Origin: CAYJDP01 sp964371025
Lineage (GTDB): Bacteria > Bacillota_I > Bacilli_A > RF39 > UBA660
Length of the DNA: 64,000 nucleotides
Reading direction: 5' to 3'
Assembly (NCBI GenBank): GCA_964371025.1
Contig: CAYJKH010000001.1
Span: 124,001 to 188,000 of the forward strand
A program made the position numbers and the translations under genes. Within the stretch, counting starts at the first letter, position 1. Every line of letters begins with the position of its first letter. Of the stretch, positions 17,616 to 25,688 are shown piece by piece. Under the pieces are notes generated by a model. The model did no database searches. It saw only the letters and a list, made by a program, of their open reading frames with translations, and was not told the origin of the DNA.

Positions 17616-17644
17616 TTGACAAATTAATCAATATTTAGTATAAT
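17616..17644 (+). promoter_or_regulatory. Consensus sigma-A promoter of the structured leader
   Basis: TTGACA (17616-17621), 17-bp spacer, TATAAT (17639-17644): both hexamers perfect. Transcription should begin near 17650-17652, at the first base of the leader helix. Confidence 0.9.
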
Positions 17645-17650
17645 ATATGT

Positions 17651-17742
17651 CTAGTGAGAAAGTATAAGCATTGCATAATGTGAGCTGCTTTGGGGTTAAA
17701 ATCCTACACGTACCACGCGGAGTCACTATTAATAATAGTTAA
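17651..17742 (+). ncRNA. Candidate structured leader RNA / riboswitch of unknown class
   Basis: The region between a perfect promoter and an AAGGAGG site is richer in G and C than its surroundings. TAGTGA (17652-17657) can pair with TCACTA (17723-17728) to close the whole element. Inside, AAGCA/TGCTT (17666-17670, 17686-17690), a GG/CC hairpin with loop TTAAAAT (17694-17704) and CGT/ACG (17709-17717) give a multi-branched fold. ACTATT/AATAGT (17725-17739) is an alternative hairpin that uses the 3' strand of the closing helix, just before the ribosome binding site. I could not match it to a known riboswitch, T-box or ribosomal protein leader consensus. Confidence 0.5.
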
Positions 17743-17758
17743 CAAGGAGGGATGAAGT

Positions 17759-18163
17759 GTGGCGAAAGTAATAGAATGTAAAGAAGAAAATTTGAGTATC
17801 GAAAGAGCTAAATTGAATGCACATAAAAAGAATAATCCAGGAGAAATATATTTTATTGATGTAGTAGCAGATGTATATGGAATGATACTTGAAAAAGGGG
17901 TATCAGATACTTATAAAGACTTTATTGAGACAAAAGATTGTTCAATATTAAGTAAGAAAGCAAAAGAAAATAATGTATCAATCCAAGAGTTTAATAATGA
18001 AGTTATGCATTATTTAAATAGAGACTTACCTAAAGAGGGAATACCTAATACAATTTGTTTTGCGGCTTTTGGAAAAGCAAATTCTATATATCAAAATGAA
18101 CTTAGTGCGAAAAAATTTGCTAATTCAAAAGAAGCTAAAGATTGGACGCTAATACTTAAATAA
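17759..18163 (+). CDS. Hypothetical protein under the candidate leader RNA
   Basis: A 134-residue soluble, Lys/Glu-rich protein with no motif I recognise. It begins with GTG, placed 8 nt after AAGGAGG (17744-17750), which makes the start convincing. Two cysteines occur early (ECKEEN, KDCSIL) and one late (NTICFAAFG). It is monocistronic: strong promoter and leader upstream, strong terminator downstream. If the leader is a metabolite sensor, this gene is its only visible target, but nothing in the sequence points to a ligand or reaction. Confidence 0.7.
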   Translation: MAKVIECKEENLSIERAKLNAHKKNNPGEIYFIDVVADVYGMILEKGVSDTYKDFIETKDCSILSKKAKENNVSIQEFNNEVMHYLNRDLPKEGIPNTICFAAFGKANSIYQNELSAKKFANSKEAKDWTLILK

Positions 18164-18169
18164 AATTAT

Positions 18170-18201
18170 GAAGGTAATATTTGTTATCTTCTTTTTTTTT
18201 T
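18170..18201 (+). terminator. Terminator after the 17759 gene
   Basis: GAAGGTAA (18170-18177) pairs with TTATCTTC (18184-18191, one G-U), followed by ten T. Confidence 0.8.
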
Positions 18202-18209
18202 GATATACT
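18201..18209 (+). promoter_or_regulatory. Extended -10 promoter of the AAA ATPase gene
   Basis: TGATATACT (TATACT at 18204-18209) right after the preceding T-run, with AAGGAG at 18223-18228 and ATG at 18237. Confidence 0.55.
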
Positions 18210-18236
18210 AATACTAGTTAATAAGGAGTGAGATTA

Positions 18237-19190
18237 ATGGAACAAGGATTTAATATAAAAGAAAAAAGATTAAATATTTTAAAAACATATGGAGAACATT
18301 TAGAAAATAGAAAATATATTACTAATCCAGCAATTGGTCGTAGTGAAGAAATTAAAAATTTAATTCTTATTTTATTAACTCCTGATAAGTCAGCTATTTT
18401 AGTAGGTAAACCAGGAGTAGGGAAAACTGCGGTGGTTGAAGGTCTTACTTATTTAATTCAAAAAGAAGAGGTACCAAACTCTTTATTTGGGTATAAAGTT
18501 ATTAAAATAAATCCTTCTTCATTCTTAGGGATTGATCCAACTACAGGAGAAGCAAAAGTACAAACTTTAATTGATGAGTTAAAAGAAGAAACAAAGTTGA
18601 TCTTATTTGTAGATGAGATTCATACTTTAATTGGAAGTGGAGAGTCAATGGATTTTGCTAATATTTTTAAACCAGCTCTTGATAGAGGAGATATAAAAGT
18701 AGTAGGAGCAACGACTAGTGAAGAATATGAAAGATATATTTTAAGAGATAAAGCTTTTGTTAGACGTTTTCAAAAAGTAATTGTTAATGAACCAACAAGG
18801 GAAGAAAATATAAAAATTTTAATGGGAACACTTCCAAAAATTGAACAAAGAACAGGAGCTACTATGTTGTATTCTAGTTATACAAAAGAGCTAATGATGA
18901 CTTTTATTACAGATTTTACAAGTGAATATAAAAGAGTGTATGAAATTGGTTCTAGATACCCTGATGTATCACTTACTTTAGTTCAGCAAGCGTTCTCAAA
19001 TGCTGTATTTGAAAATAGAAAAGAAGTTAATATAATGGACTTTAAAAAGGCTTTAGAAGAAACTAAAAATGTTTATCAAGATGTAATTGATAAATCTATG
19101 CCAGAATTTAATAAAATATTTAAAGATCAAATAGCAGACTATAACTTAGAACATAAAATATATGAAAAACTATCAGAAGAAGAAGTCTAA
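18237..19190 (+). CDS. Orphan single-module Clp/Hsp100-type AAA+ ATPase
   Basis: The 317-residue protein matches the first AAA+ module (D1) of ClpA/ClpB/ClpC: NPAIGRSEEIKNLILIL, Walker A GKPGVGKT (57-64), NPSSFLGIDPTTGEAKVQTLIDELK, Walker B ILFVDEIHTLIGSG, KPALDRGDIKVVGATTSEEYE, and arginine-finger region FVRRFQKVIVNEPTREENIKIL. There is no N-domain, no middle domain and no second AAA module, so it is much shorter than the 700-860 residue Clp ATPases. It could be a specialised remodelling ATPase. ATG 18237 is chosen because the GTG at 18228 lies inside the ribosome binding site AAGGAGTG. Confidence 0.82.
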   Translation: MEQGFNIKEKRLNILKTYGEHLENRKYITNPAIGRSEEIKNLILILLTPDKSAILVGKPGVGKTAVVEGLTYLIQKEEVPNSLFGYKVIKINPSSFLGIDPTTGEAKVQTLIDELKEETKLILFVDEIHTLIGSGESMDFANIFKPALDRGDIKVVGATTSEEYERYILRDKAFVRRFQKVIVNEPTREENIKILMGTLPKIEQRTGATMLYSSYTKELMMTFITDFTSEYKRVYEIGSRYPDVSLTLVQQAFSNAVFENRKEVNIMDFKKALEETKNVYQDVIDKSMPEFNKIFKDQIADYNLEHKIYEKLSEEEV

Positions 19191-19200
19191 GACTTTTTCT
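19181..19200 (+). terminator. Terminator after the AAA ATPase gene
   Basis: AAGTC (19183-19187) and GACTT (19191-19195) form a short stem overlapping the stop codon, followed by a T-rich run. Confidence 0.55.
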
Positions 19201-19209
19201 TTTTAGTAC

Positions 19210-19238
19210 TTGCAATTTTTTATTAAATTTGTTATTAT
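19210..19238 (+). promoter_or_regulatory. Promoter of tRNA-His
   Basis: -35 TTGCAA (19210-19215), 17-bp spacer, -10 TATTAT (19233-19238), 20 nt before the tRNA. Confidence 0.5.
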
Positions 19239-19257
19239 AAATAAGTAATTTATATAT

Positions 19258-19334
19258 GGCGGTATTGGTGAAGTGGTTAACACGCTAGTTTGTGGCACTA
19301 GTATGCGAGGGTTCGATCCCCTTATATCGCCCCA
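19258..19334 (+). tRNA. tRNA-His (anticodon GUG)
   Basis: Cloverleaf with anticodon loop TTGTGGC (GUG), T arm GAGGGTTCGATCCCCTT, and encoded CCA at 19332-19334. The extra 5' G at 19258 facing C73 at 19331 is the G-1 identity element of tRNA-His and is encoded in the gene. Confidence 0.95.
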
Positions 19335-19344
19335 TAAAAAAAAT

Positions 19345-19377
19345 AAAGTTGATAGATTAATTTCTATCAACTTTTTT
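19345..19377. terminator. Bidirectional terminator between tRNA-His and the RlhA-like gene
   Basis: AAAGTTGATAG (19345-19355) pairs with CTATCAACTTT (19364-19374), with A-run and T-run flanks for both strands. Confidence 0.8.
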
Positions 19378-19382
19378 GTTAT

Positions 19383-21512
19383 TTATAATTCATAATATTT
19401 ATCCATTACTTTTTTTACTTGATTAATTTTTTCATCTAAGAAATCTATTCTATGAGCACAGTTGTTTAATTTATTCTTTTGATTTAAATAATCTATATTT
19501 TTACAATCATATATATATCTAATATTATTTATACATTCTGTTTTATAGGTATTGTTAAACTTATCTATAATTTGATTGTTGCAATTTGAACAATTATATT
19601 CATTTATACATAATTTCGAAGACATTACTCTTACTTTACCATATATTAATATTTCTTCTTTATTAATTTGAATCAATTCATTTATTGGTATTTCTGGGGA
19701 TAAAGTCATATCATATTTTTCTAAGTAATTTATTGTATGCTTATTATATATATTAAGAGTATAATTTAAACTTAAGTTATTATTTTTATATTTTTCAATG
19801 TCACTTGTAGAATTTACTAATAAATTTTCATTATTTAATTTTTTAGTTTCATTTATATTTACTTCATAGTAAATATTTAAATCTTTATTATCTTGATATA
19901 AACTATAATTATTTGTATATATTTTATTAATATCATAGCTTTTAACTATATCCAATTGCTCTTTAGTTCTTACAAAAACATTTAAACCAGTAGATTTTTT
20001 TGTATAACTTAAATTATTATGTACTTGATTTTTTATAAATTTATCATTTTTTATTGTTCTTAATTTTGATAATTCATCAGTAAGTTCACGTCTTAAATTA
20101 TTTATTTCAGATATAGGAATAAATATATTATTATCTATATTTGATTTTATATTATTTATAAAATAGGGTGTATTTCCTAATTTAGATATTTGATTTATAA
20201 TATCATTTTTTGTAGTTGGATTATTCATAGACTTTTCAACTATCTTTCCTGTTTTAGTAACTGTATGATAATTATCTTGAAAAGTAATAGTTAAAGGTTC
20301 ATTAATGATAGCTTTAATACTTACAGTTATTTTTATTTTTTTCTTGGGATATTCTAATACTTTTTTTTCTAATAATAAATCAGTTGTTTTTAATACTATA
20401 TCATCTTCTTTAAGAGAGATGTTATTAGGGATTGTAATTATATCGTTTGGATAAGCATCTTTTACAATTTTATTATTTACATATATATTAAATACATTCA
20501 TACCTTTATCTTGTTTATCAAATTTTATACCATCTCCTACATGGAGTGCTTCTGATAATTTAATTGTGATTTTTTCTTTATCTACTTTGATAGTTTTACC
20601 TATTACAACTCCAATATGATTAGGTCTTTTTTTATTGATAATATTATTATCTTCTCCTAGATATCCTTTTGAATAACTACGATTAAATAAATAGTCTAGA
20701 TTTTTTAAATCTTCTTTTATATCAGCTTCTTGATTATTATAATAGGCATCTATTAATTTACGATAAATTCTAGTTACTAGAGCAACATAACTAGCTGATT
20801 TCATACGACCTTCAATTTTTAAAGAATATATATTACTTTGCATAACTTTATTAAAGTAGGAAGTAGAATTAACATCTTTTGGGCTTAATAAATATTCTTT
20901 TTTGTCATCTTTGTTTAAACTATAAGGCATACGACATAATTGAGCGCATTCTCCTTTGTTGCCACTTCTTTTTAAGGCAAGAGAGCTGATTAAGCATTGA
21001 CCAGAGTATGATACACATAATGCTCCATGAATAAAGGCTTCGATTTCTAAGTTAGTATCAATTTGATTTATATCATCTAGTGATAATTCTCTAGCAACTA
21101 CCATTCTTTTAATACCTAGTTTTTCTAAAAAATTAGAGGAATAAGTATCTAAATTATGCATTTGAGTAGAAGCATGTAATTCTAAGTTAGGATATGTTTT
21201 ATTAACAAGGTGAGCAAGGCCTATATCTTGAATGATTATAGCGTCTACATGATTTTTATGGAGTAATTCTATAAATTTAAGAACTTCCTCTATTTCATGA
21301 TTTTTTATTAAGGTATTAATAGTTACATATACTTTAACATCATATAAATGAGCATATTTTATAATTTCAATAATTTCTTCATCAGAAAAATTCGAAGCAT
21401 ATGCTCTTGCTCCAAAAGATTTTCCTCCTAAATAAATTGCATCAGCTCCGTTATGAATTGCAGCTAATAATGATTCTTGATTTCCTACTGGACATAATAA
21501 TTCTTTTTTCAT
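19383..21512 (-). CDS. U32 peptidase-family protein with DUF3656, RlhA-like
   Basis: The 709-residue protein has the U32 core (ELLCPVGNQESLLAAIHNGADAIYLGG; ASTQMHN; VVARELSLDDI; EAFIHGALCVSYSGQC; KGECAQLCR; SLKIEGRMKSASYVALVTRIYR), then a collagenase-like DUF3656 region (about 390-490, ending in FIPISEINNLRRELTDEL), and a Cys-containing C-terminal region (CINEYNCSNCN). This large architecture is that of RlhA, which hydroxylates C2501 of 23S rRNA in E. coli. Function is inferred from architecture, since large U32 proteins in Firmicutes are less well studied. It is the third U32 family gene in 7 kb. Confidence 0.78.
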   Translation of the reverse strand: MKKELLCPVGNQESLLAAIHNGADAIYLGGKSFGARAYASNFSDEEIIEIIKYAHLYDVKVYVTINTLIKNHEIEEVLKFIELLHKNHVDAIIIQDIGLAHLVNKTYPNLELHASTQMHNLDTYSSNFLEKLGIKRMVVARELSLDDINQIDTNLEIEAFIHGALCVSYSGQCLISSLALKRSGNKGECAQLCRMPYSLNKDDKKEYLLSPKDVNSTSYFNKVMQSNIYSLKIEGRMKSASYVALVTRIYRKLIDAYYNNQEADIKEDLKNLDYLFNRSYSKGYLGEDNNIINKKRPNHIGVVIGKTIKVDKEKITIKLSEALHVGDGIKFDKQDKGMNVFNIYVNNKIVKDAYPNDIITIPNNISLKEDDIVLKTTDLLLEKKVLEYPKKKIKITVSIKAIINEPLTITFQDNYHTVTKTGKIVEKSMNNPTTKNDIINQISKLGNTPYFINNIKSNIDNNIFIPISEINNLRRELTDELSKLRTIKNDKFIKNQVHNNLSYTKKSTGLNVFVRTKEQLDIVKSYDINKIYTNNYSLYQDNKDLNIYYEVNINETKKLNNENLLVNSTSDIEKYKNNNLSLNYTLNIYNKHTINYLEKYDMTLSPEIPINELIQINKEEILIYGKVRVMSSKLCINEYNCSNCNNQIIDKFNNTYKTECINNIRYIYDCKNIDYLNQKNKLNNCAHRIDFLDEKINQVKKVMDKYYEL

Positions 21513-21620
21513 GCTTATATTATATCAAAAAGATCTAAGTAATTAAACTTAAATTAATTTGTCTTCTTTTTATTGTAATACTTATTTAAGTATAATATAA
21601 TTAGATTAAGGAGAATAGAT

Positions 21621-22040
21621 ATGTTTTTTATGAATAAATTTAAAAAAGAAGAAATTCAAAATAGAGGGATATTTCGTTTGAAAAGAAGTTTTGGATATGC
21701 AAAAAATGGATTAGTTTATGCTTATAAACATGAACAAACAGTATGGATATATATACCAGTTTTTATACTAGTTATTGCTTGTTCATTTTTCTTTGGTTTA
21801 AATAGTTTTGAATGGGTTATTGTAATATTATTATTAGGGTTAATGTTTGCTTTAGAAATAGTTAATACTGCAATAGAAAAAACAGTAGACTTAGTAACTT
21901 TAAAAAAACATCCACTTGCTAAAGCTGCAAAAGATTTATCATCAGCGGCTGTTTTAATAATGGCAGTTACTTCTACAATAATTGGATTAATAATATTTGT
22001 ACCTAAAATAATATCTTATATAGAAGAAAATATAATTTAA
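21621..22040 (+). CDS. dgkA: Diacylglycerol/undecaprenol kinase
   Basis: The 139-residue membrane protein has three hydrophobic helices and the DgkA catalytic pattern: RSFGYAKNGLVYAYKHEQT (with the substrate-site Glu/Arg region), LEIVNTAIEKTVDL (Glu79, Asn82, Glu86) and KHPLAKAAKDLSSAAVL. In Firmicutes this family phosphorylates undecaprenol, recycling the lipid carrier for wall synthesis. AAGGAG at 21608-21613 sits 7 nt before the ATG. The next gene begins 12 nt after its stop, so the two are probably cotranscribed. Confidence 0.92.
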   Translation: MFFMNKFKKEEIQNRGIFRLKRSFGYAKNGLVYAYKHEQTVWIYIPVFILVIACSFFFGLNSFEWVIVILLLGLMFALEIVNTAIEKTVDLVTLKKHPLAKAAKDLSSAAVLIMAVTSTIIGLIIFVPKIISYIEENII

Positions 22041-22052
22041 AGGAGATATAAT

Positions 22053-22862
22053 ATGGGACTTGGTAAAAAAAGTTTTTGGGTATTTCTATATTTAGTGATT
22101 GGAGTTTCTTTAACCTTTTTTTCACTAAGCTTTAACTTGGAATATTTCAAAAATAATATTGAAATTAAAGCTGCTAATTCACAAGTAACTAGTACCGAAA
22201 TATTGAGAGACTTAGAAGACTTTATATTAAGTGACGAACTTGCTATGAGTAATATAGCAAATATATTTAATGTTACAGAAAAAGAATTGGAAGCATTTAT
22301 TCCTATTTTAATTGAGGATATAAAGAGTGAAGATATTACAAGCAGAAAAGTATTTGAAAGTAAAATAGTGAGTGAACTAGATCGTTTAGAAAAGTCAATT
22401 GAAGGAGTATTAAATATAAATTTAGAAGACTCTGACAAAGTTGAGGTATCAGTAATACTTGGAGATGTTTATGATAAACTATTAAGTGATAAAGATGTTT
22501 TAAATGAATATTTAACAGTTATTGATAAAGTAGAAAAATATTATAATTTATTAATTTCTACTAAGATTAAAATAATTTTTATTTCAGTTATTGGAATATT
22601 ATCATTATTAATTATTATGATAAAAAAATCATTTAGAGAATTTGTTTTTGGATTAACAGGGAGTTTATATTTAACAGCTATAGCAAACTCTTTTATAATT
22701 TTATTTATTGAAATAGGAAAAACTCAAATAGAAACAATTACAAAATTAACAGTAGTAATTAATACCAAAGGATTTTTAAGTGTTGTACTTATTTGTCTAG
22801 TAATAGGATTAATTCTAACAATAGCAAGTGGTAAACAAAAAAAGAATCAGTTTGAATTTTAG
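22053..22862 (+). CDS. Hypothetical membrane protein
   Basis: The 269-residue protein has one hydrophobic segment near the N-terminus (about 8-27), an acidic extracellular-type middle of about 145 residues with helical character (SDELAMSNIANIFNVTEKELEAF), and three closely spaced membrane segments at the C-terminus (about 175-192, 200-222, 238-258) before a short basic tail. I recognise no family. It follows dgkA closely and precedes the dehydrogenase gene by 8 nt, so it sits in a three-gene run. Confidence 0.75.
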   Translation: MGLGKKSFWVFLYLVIGVSLTFFSLSFNLEYFKNNIEIKAANSQVTSTEILRDLEDFILSDELAMSNIANIFNVTEKELEAFIPILIEDIKSEDITSRKVFESKIVSELDRLEKSIEGVLNINLEDSDKVEVSVILGDVYDKLLSDKDVLNEYLTVIDKVEKYYNLLISTKIKIIFISVIGILSLLIIMIKKSFREFVFGLTGSLYLTAIANSFIILFIEIGKTQIETITKLTVVINTKGFLSVVLICLVIGLILTIASGKQKKNQFEF

Positions 22863-22870
22863 GAGGATTT

Positions 22871-23653
22871 ATGAAATTAGATAATAAAGTAGCTATAGTA
22901 ACTGGGGGTGCTATGGGAAATGGACTTGGGATAGTAAAAGTATTTTTAAAATATGGATGTGACGTATATATAATAGATTCATCCGAAAAATTAGGGGAAA
23001 CTTTAAAAGAATTGGCAAATCCCAAAGTTCATGGATATAAAGCAGATATTAGAGATTCTAAAATGTTAGAGTTAATAGTAGCAGATATTTATAAGAAAAC
23101 AAATAAAATAGATATTTTAGTAAATAATGCTGGTATTGCTCAACTTGAAAATTTTACTACTATGAGTGATGAGAAAAGAGATTTACATTTTGATATAAAT
23201 ATTAAAGGGACTTGGAATATGACTAAAGCAGTTCTACCTTATTTAAAAGAAAAAAAATATGGTAAAATAGTTAACTTATCAAGTGTAACAGGACCACTTG
23301 TTGCTGATAGTGGAGAAGTAGCATATGCAACTACAAAAGCTGCTATAATTGGTTTTACAAAAGCATTAGCAATAGAAGAAGTTGAAAATAATATTAATGT
23401 TAATGCAATAATGCCTGGATATATAAAAACTCCAATGGTAGATAATATAGCCCTTGATAGTAATAAAAATAATCCCGAAGAAGTAATTAAAAATTTAGCT
23501 TTAGGGATTCCTATGAAAAGGCTTGGTACAATAGAAGAATTAGGAGAATTAGCAGCATTTTTAGCAAGTGATGAATCTACTTACATAACAGGACAACAAA
23601 TTGTAATAGATGGAGGTTCTACGTTACCCGAAACTTCTGCAGTTGGAACATAA
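22871..23653 (+). CDS. ucpA: Short-chain dehydrogenase/reductase, UcpA-like
   Basis: The 260-residue protein is a classical SDR: cofactor loop TGGAMGNG (11-18), NNAG at 85-88, catalytic Ser138, Tyr152 and Lys156 in YATTK, and PGYIKTP after the active site. The stretch from MSDEKRDLHFDINIKGTWNMTKAVLP and the end LASDESTYITGQQIVIDGGSTLPETSAVG agree closely with E. coli UcpA as I remember it. UcpA has no firmly established substrate. An AGGAGG site lies 5-10 nt before the ATG, at the very end of the membrane protein gene. Confidence 0.88.
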   Translation: MKLDNKVAIVTGGAMGNGLGIVKVFLKYGCDVYIIDSSEKLGETLKELANPKVHGYKADIRDSKMLELIVADIYKKTNKIDILVNNAGIAQLENFTTMSDEKRDLHFDINIKGTWNMTKAVLPYLKEKKYGKIVNLSSVTGPLVADSGEVAYATTKAAIIGFTKALAIEEVENNINVNAIMPGYIKTPMVDNIALDSNKNNPEEVIKNLALGIPMKRLGTIEELGELAAFLASDESTYITGQQIVIDGGSTLPETSAVGT

Positions 23654-23701
23654 TTTACATATTTAAATAAATATGTTATACTACGCGAAAGAGGTGATAC
23701 T

Positions 23702-24217
23702 ATGTCAAAAAATATATTTTTTCCAGCATTAATAACAGTAATAATAATTATCATTATAATTTATTTATTTATAAATATTGAACAACCTTATTATACTTGT
23801 ACAAAAAATACTAATACTAAAAACGTTTTAGTATCTGATACTATTAAAATAGGATTACAAAACAATAAAATAAAAGAAATAAATTTAAATAAAATAATTA
23901 CAGTAAAAGAAGATTATTTAAGTAAAAATGATGGTTACCCAAATGCTATTTTATTTACCGCAGAAACTGCTTATGAATACTTGGATAAAGATATTTATAT
24001 AATAAATAAAAATAATAATTCAGTAGATATTAATATAGAAGCAACTGATGATGAAGTTTTAATAATAAATAATTTAGAGTTTAATGATAACAATGCTGAA
24101 ATTGAAATTAATACTAATACCAAAAGTAATGATGTAGTAGTTTTGAAAGTCGGAGATACTTATATTGAAAGTGATTTAGTTAAATATTTAAAAAATAATG
24201 GCTATACTTGTAAGTAG
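23702..24217 (+). CDS. Hypothetical membrane-anchored protein
   Basis: The 171-residue protein has one N-terminal hydrophobic segment (about 6-25, rich in Ile) and then an Asn/Lys/Asp-rich domain likely outside the cell, with two cysteines (YYTCTKN near 35 and a terminal YTCK) that could form a disulfide. An AGAGGTGA site precedes the ATG. The next gene, a cysteine desulfurase, begins 12 nt downstream. No family recognised. Confidence 0.7.
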   Translation: MSKNIFFPALITVIIIIIIIYLFINIEQPYYTCTKNTNTKNVLVSDTIKIGLQNNKIKEINLNKIITVKEDYLSKNDGYPNAILFTAETAYEYLDKDIYIINKNNNSVDINIEATDDEVLIINNLEFNDNNAEIEINTNTKSNDVVVLKVGDTYIESDLVKYLKNNGYTCK

Positions 24218-24229
24218 TAGGAGAAAGAT

Positions 24230-25342
24230 ATGGAAAATAAAATGATATACTTAGATTATTCTGCTACAACTCCTGTAAATAAAGAAGTATTAGAAACTTT
24301 TAATAAAGTGGTGAAAGAATATATTGGTAATCCCAATTCTCTACATAAATTAGGAGGGAAATCTGCTTCTTTAATTGAGGCATCTACTAATCAAATTGCT
24401 AATATTTTAAAAGTGAAGCCCAGTGAAATTATATATACAAGTGGTGCTAGTGAGGCTAATAATTTTGCTATAAAAGGAATATGTTTAAAATATCAAAATA
24501 GAGGTAGGCATATTATTACAACTAAATTAGAACATTCATCAGTAGTAGAGACTATAAAATACTTAAAAGACAATTATAACTTTAAAGTAGATTATGTTAA
24601 TTTAATTGATGGAGTAGTTGATATAAATCAATTAAAAACATTAATAAGAGAAGATACTATTTTAGTAAGTATAACTAGTATGAATAGTGAAACTGGTCTT
24701 ATTCAACCGGTTAATGAAATCGGAAAATTATTAAAAGAATACCCTAAATTATATTTTCATAGTGATATGACTCAAAGTTTTGGAAAAGAAAAACTTAATT
24801 TAGAAAATATTGATCTAGTAAGTTTTTCGTCTCAAAAGTTTTATGGTTTTAAAAATATCGGAGGATTAATAAAAAAAGAGTCTATTGTGATAGAGCCTTT
24901 AATTCATGGGGGTAAATCTACTACTAAATATCGAAGCGGAACGCCTTCTGTTGAATTGATTACAACTACTGCTAAAGCATTAAGATTAGTTTATGATAAT
25001 TTTTATGAAAAACAAACTAAAGTAAAAGAATTAAATAATTATTTAAAAGAAAAATTAAAAGAGTTAGATATTGTAATAAATAGTAATCATAATTGTAGTG
25101 ATTATATAGTAAATATTAGTATTTTAAATCATAAACCAGAAACTATCATTCATATTTTAGAAGAAGATAATATATATATTTCTACTAAAACAGCGTGTAG
25201 TAGCAGTGAAGAATCGACAGTTGTATATGAACTGACAAAAGATAAGAAAAGAGCTTTAAGTAGTTTAAGAATATCAATAAGTTTCAATACATCAAAAGAA
25301 GAATTAGATAAACTGATATTAAGTCTAAGAAAAATAATATAA
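24230..25342 (+). CDS. Cysteine desulfurase (NifS/IscS family)
   Basis: The 370-residue PLP enzyme carries YLDYSATTPV at the N-terminus, SGASEANN, EHSSV (His102), MNSETG, HSDMTQSFGK (Asp179), SFSSQKFYGFKNIG with PLP-Lys203, the RSGTPS motif and the catalytic loop TACSSSEES with Cys323. It would supply sulfur for Fe-S clusters or tRNA thiolation. No iscU, sufU, thiI or mnmA is adjacent, so the acceptor is not shown by context. SxxKFYG in place of the usual SxHKxxGPKG marks a divergent branch. It ends at a strong terminator. Confidence 0.88.
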   Translation: MENKMIYLDYSATTPVNKEVLETFNKVVKEYIGNPNSLHKLGGKSASLIEASTNQIANILKVKPSEIIYTSGASEANNFAIKGICLKYQNRGRHIITTKLEHSSVVETIKYLKDNYNFKVDYVNLIDGVVDINQLKTLIREDTILVSITSMNSETGLIQPVNEIGKLLKEYPKLYFHSDMTQSFGKEKLNLENIDLVSFSSQKFYGFKNIGGLIKKESIVIEPLIHGGKSTTKYRSGTPSVELITTTAKALRLVYDNFYEKQTKVKELNNYLKEKLKELDIVINSNHNCSDYIVNISILNHKPETIIHILEEDNIYISTKTACSSSEESTVVYELTKDKKRALSSLRISISFNTSKEELDKLILSLRKII

Positions 25343-25370
25343 AGATAAGACAATTCTTATCTTTTTTTTT
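25341..25370 (+). terminator. Terminator after the cysteine desulfurase gene
   Basis: AAGATAAGA (25342-25350) pairs with TCTTATCTT (25355-25363) around CAAT, followed by a T-run to 25370. Confidence 0.85.
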
Positions 25371-25371
25371 A

Positions 25372-25400
25372 TAGACTTATTAAATAAAATATATTATAAT
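25372..25400 (+). promoter_or_regulatory. Promoter of the 25429 gene cluster
   Basis: -35 TAGACT (25372-25377), 17-bp spacer, -10 TATAAT (25395-25400). The ATG at 25399 overlaps the -10 and so cannot be the translation start. Confidence 0.6.
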
Positions 25401-25428
25401 GATTTATAGAATAAAGGTGGTTAGTATT

Positions 25429-25680
25429 ATGAAAGTAGAGTTTGTTAACTTTGATGGAAGTATCAAAGATATTAATGTAATAACTTATTTAAATTCTAAA
25501 GATGATAGGTTTCAATATATTGTTTTTTCATTAAATGAAAAACATAATAATGAACAAATTATTTATATATCAAAAATGTTATATAAAGATGAAACTTATT
25601 ATATTGATGAAATTGAAGATGATGCTGAATGGCAAGAGGTGCAATTCTTATTAAAAGAGATTGCTAATAAAAAAGAATAG
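25429..25680 (+). CDS. DUF1292-like small protein
   Basis: The 83-residue acidic protein resembles the DUF1292 family of Firmicutes (KVEFVNFDGSIKDINVITYL...YIDEIEDDAEWQEVQFLLKEI). The family has no established function. The ATG at 25429 is chosen because AAAGGTGG at 25413-25420 lies 8 nt upstream, whereas an earlier in-frame ATG overlaps the promoter. It leads a cluster of four or five genes with short spacings (8-15 nt). Confidence 0.6.
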   Translation: MKVEFVNFDGSIKDINVITYLNSKDDRFQYIVFSLNEKHNNEQIIYISKMLYKDETYYIDEIEDDAEWQEVQFLLKEIANKKE

Positions 25681-25688
25681 GTGATTAT

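Noticed and set aside
17690..17716. tRNA-like T arm and ACCA in the leader before 17759
   Set aside because: GGGGTTAAAATCCTAC followed by TACCA looks like a tRNA 3' end, but no acceptor, D or anticodon arm can be formed upstream.
18228..18236. GTG start for the AAA ATPase; similar GTG starts at 14446, 27961, 31818 and 46158
   Set aside because: In each case the GTG is part of the ribosome binding site itself, and a start codon follows at normal distance.
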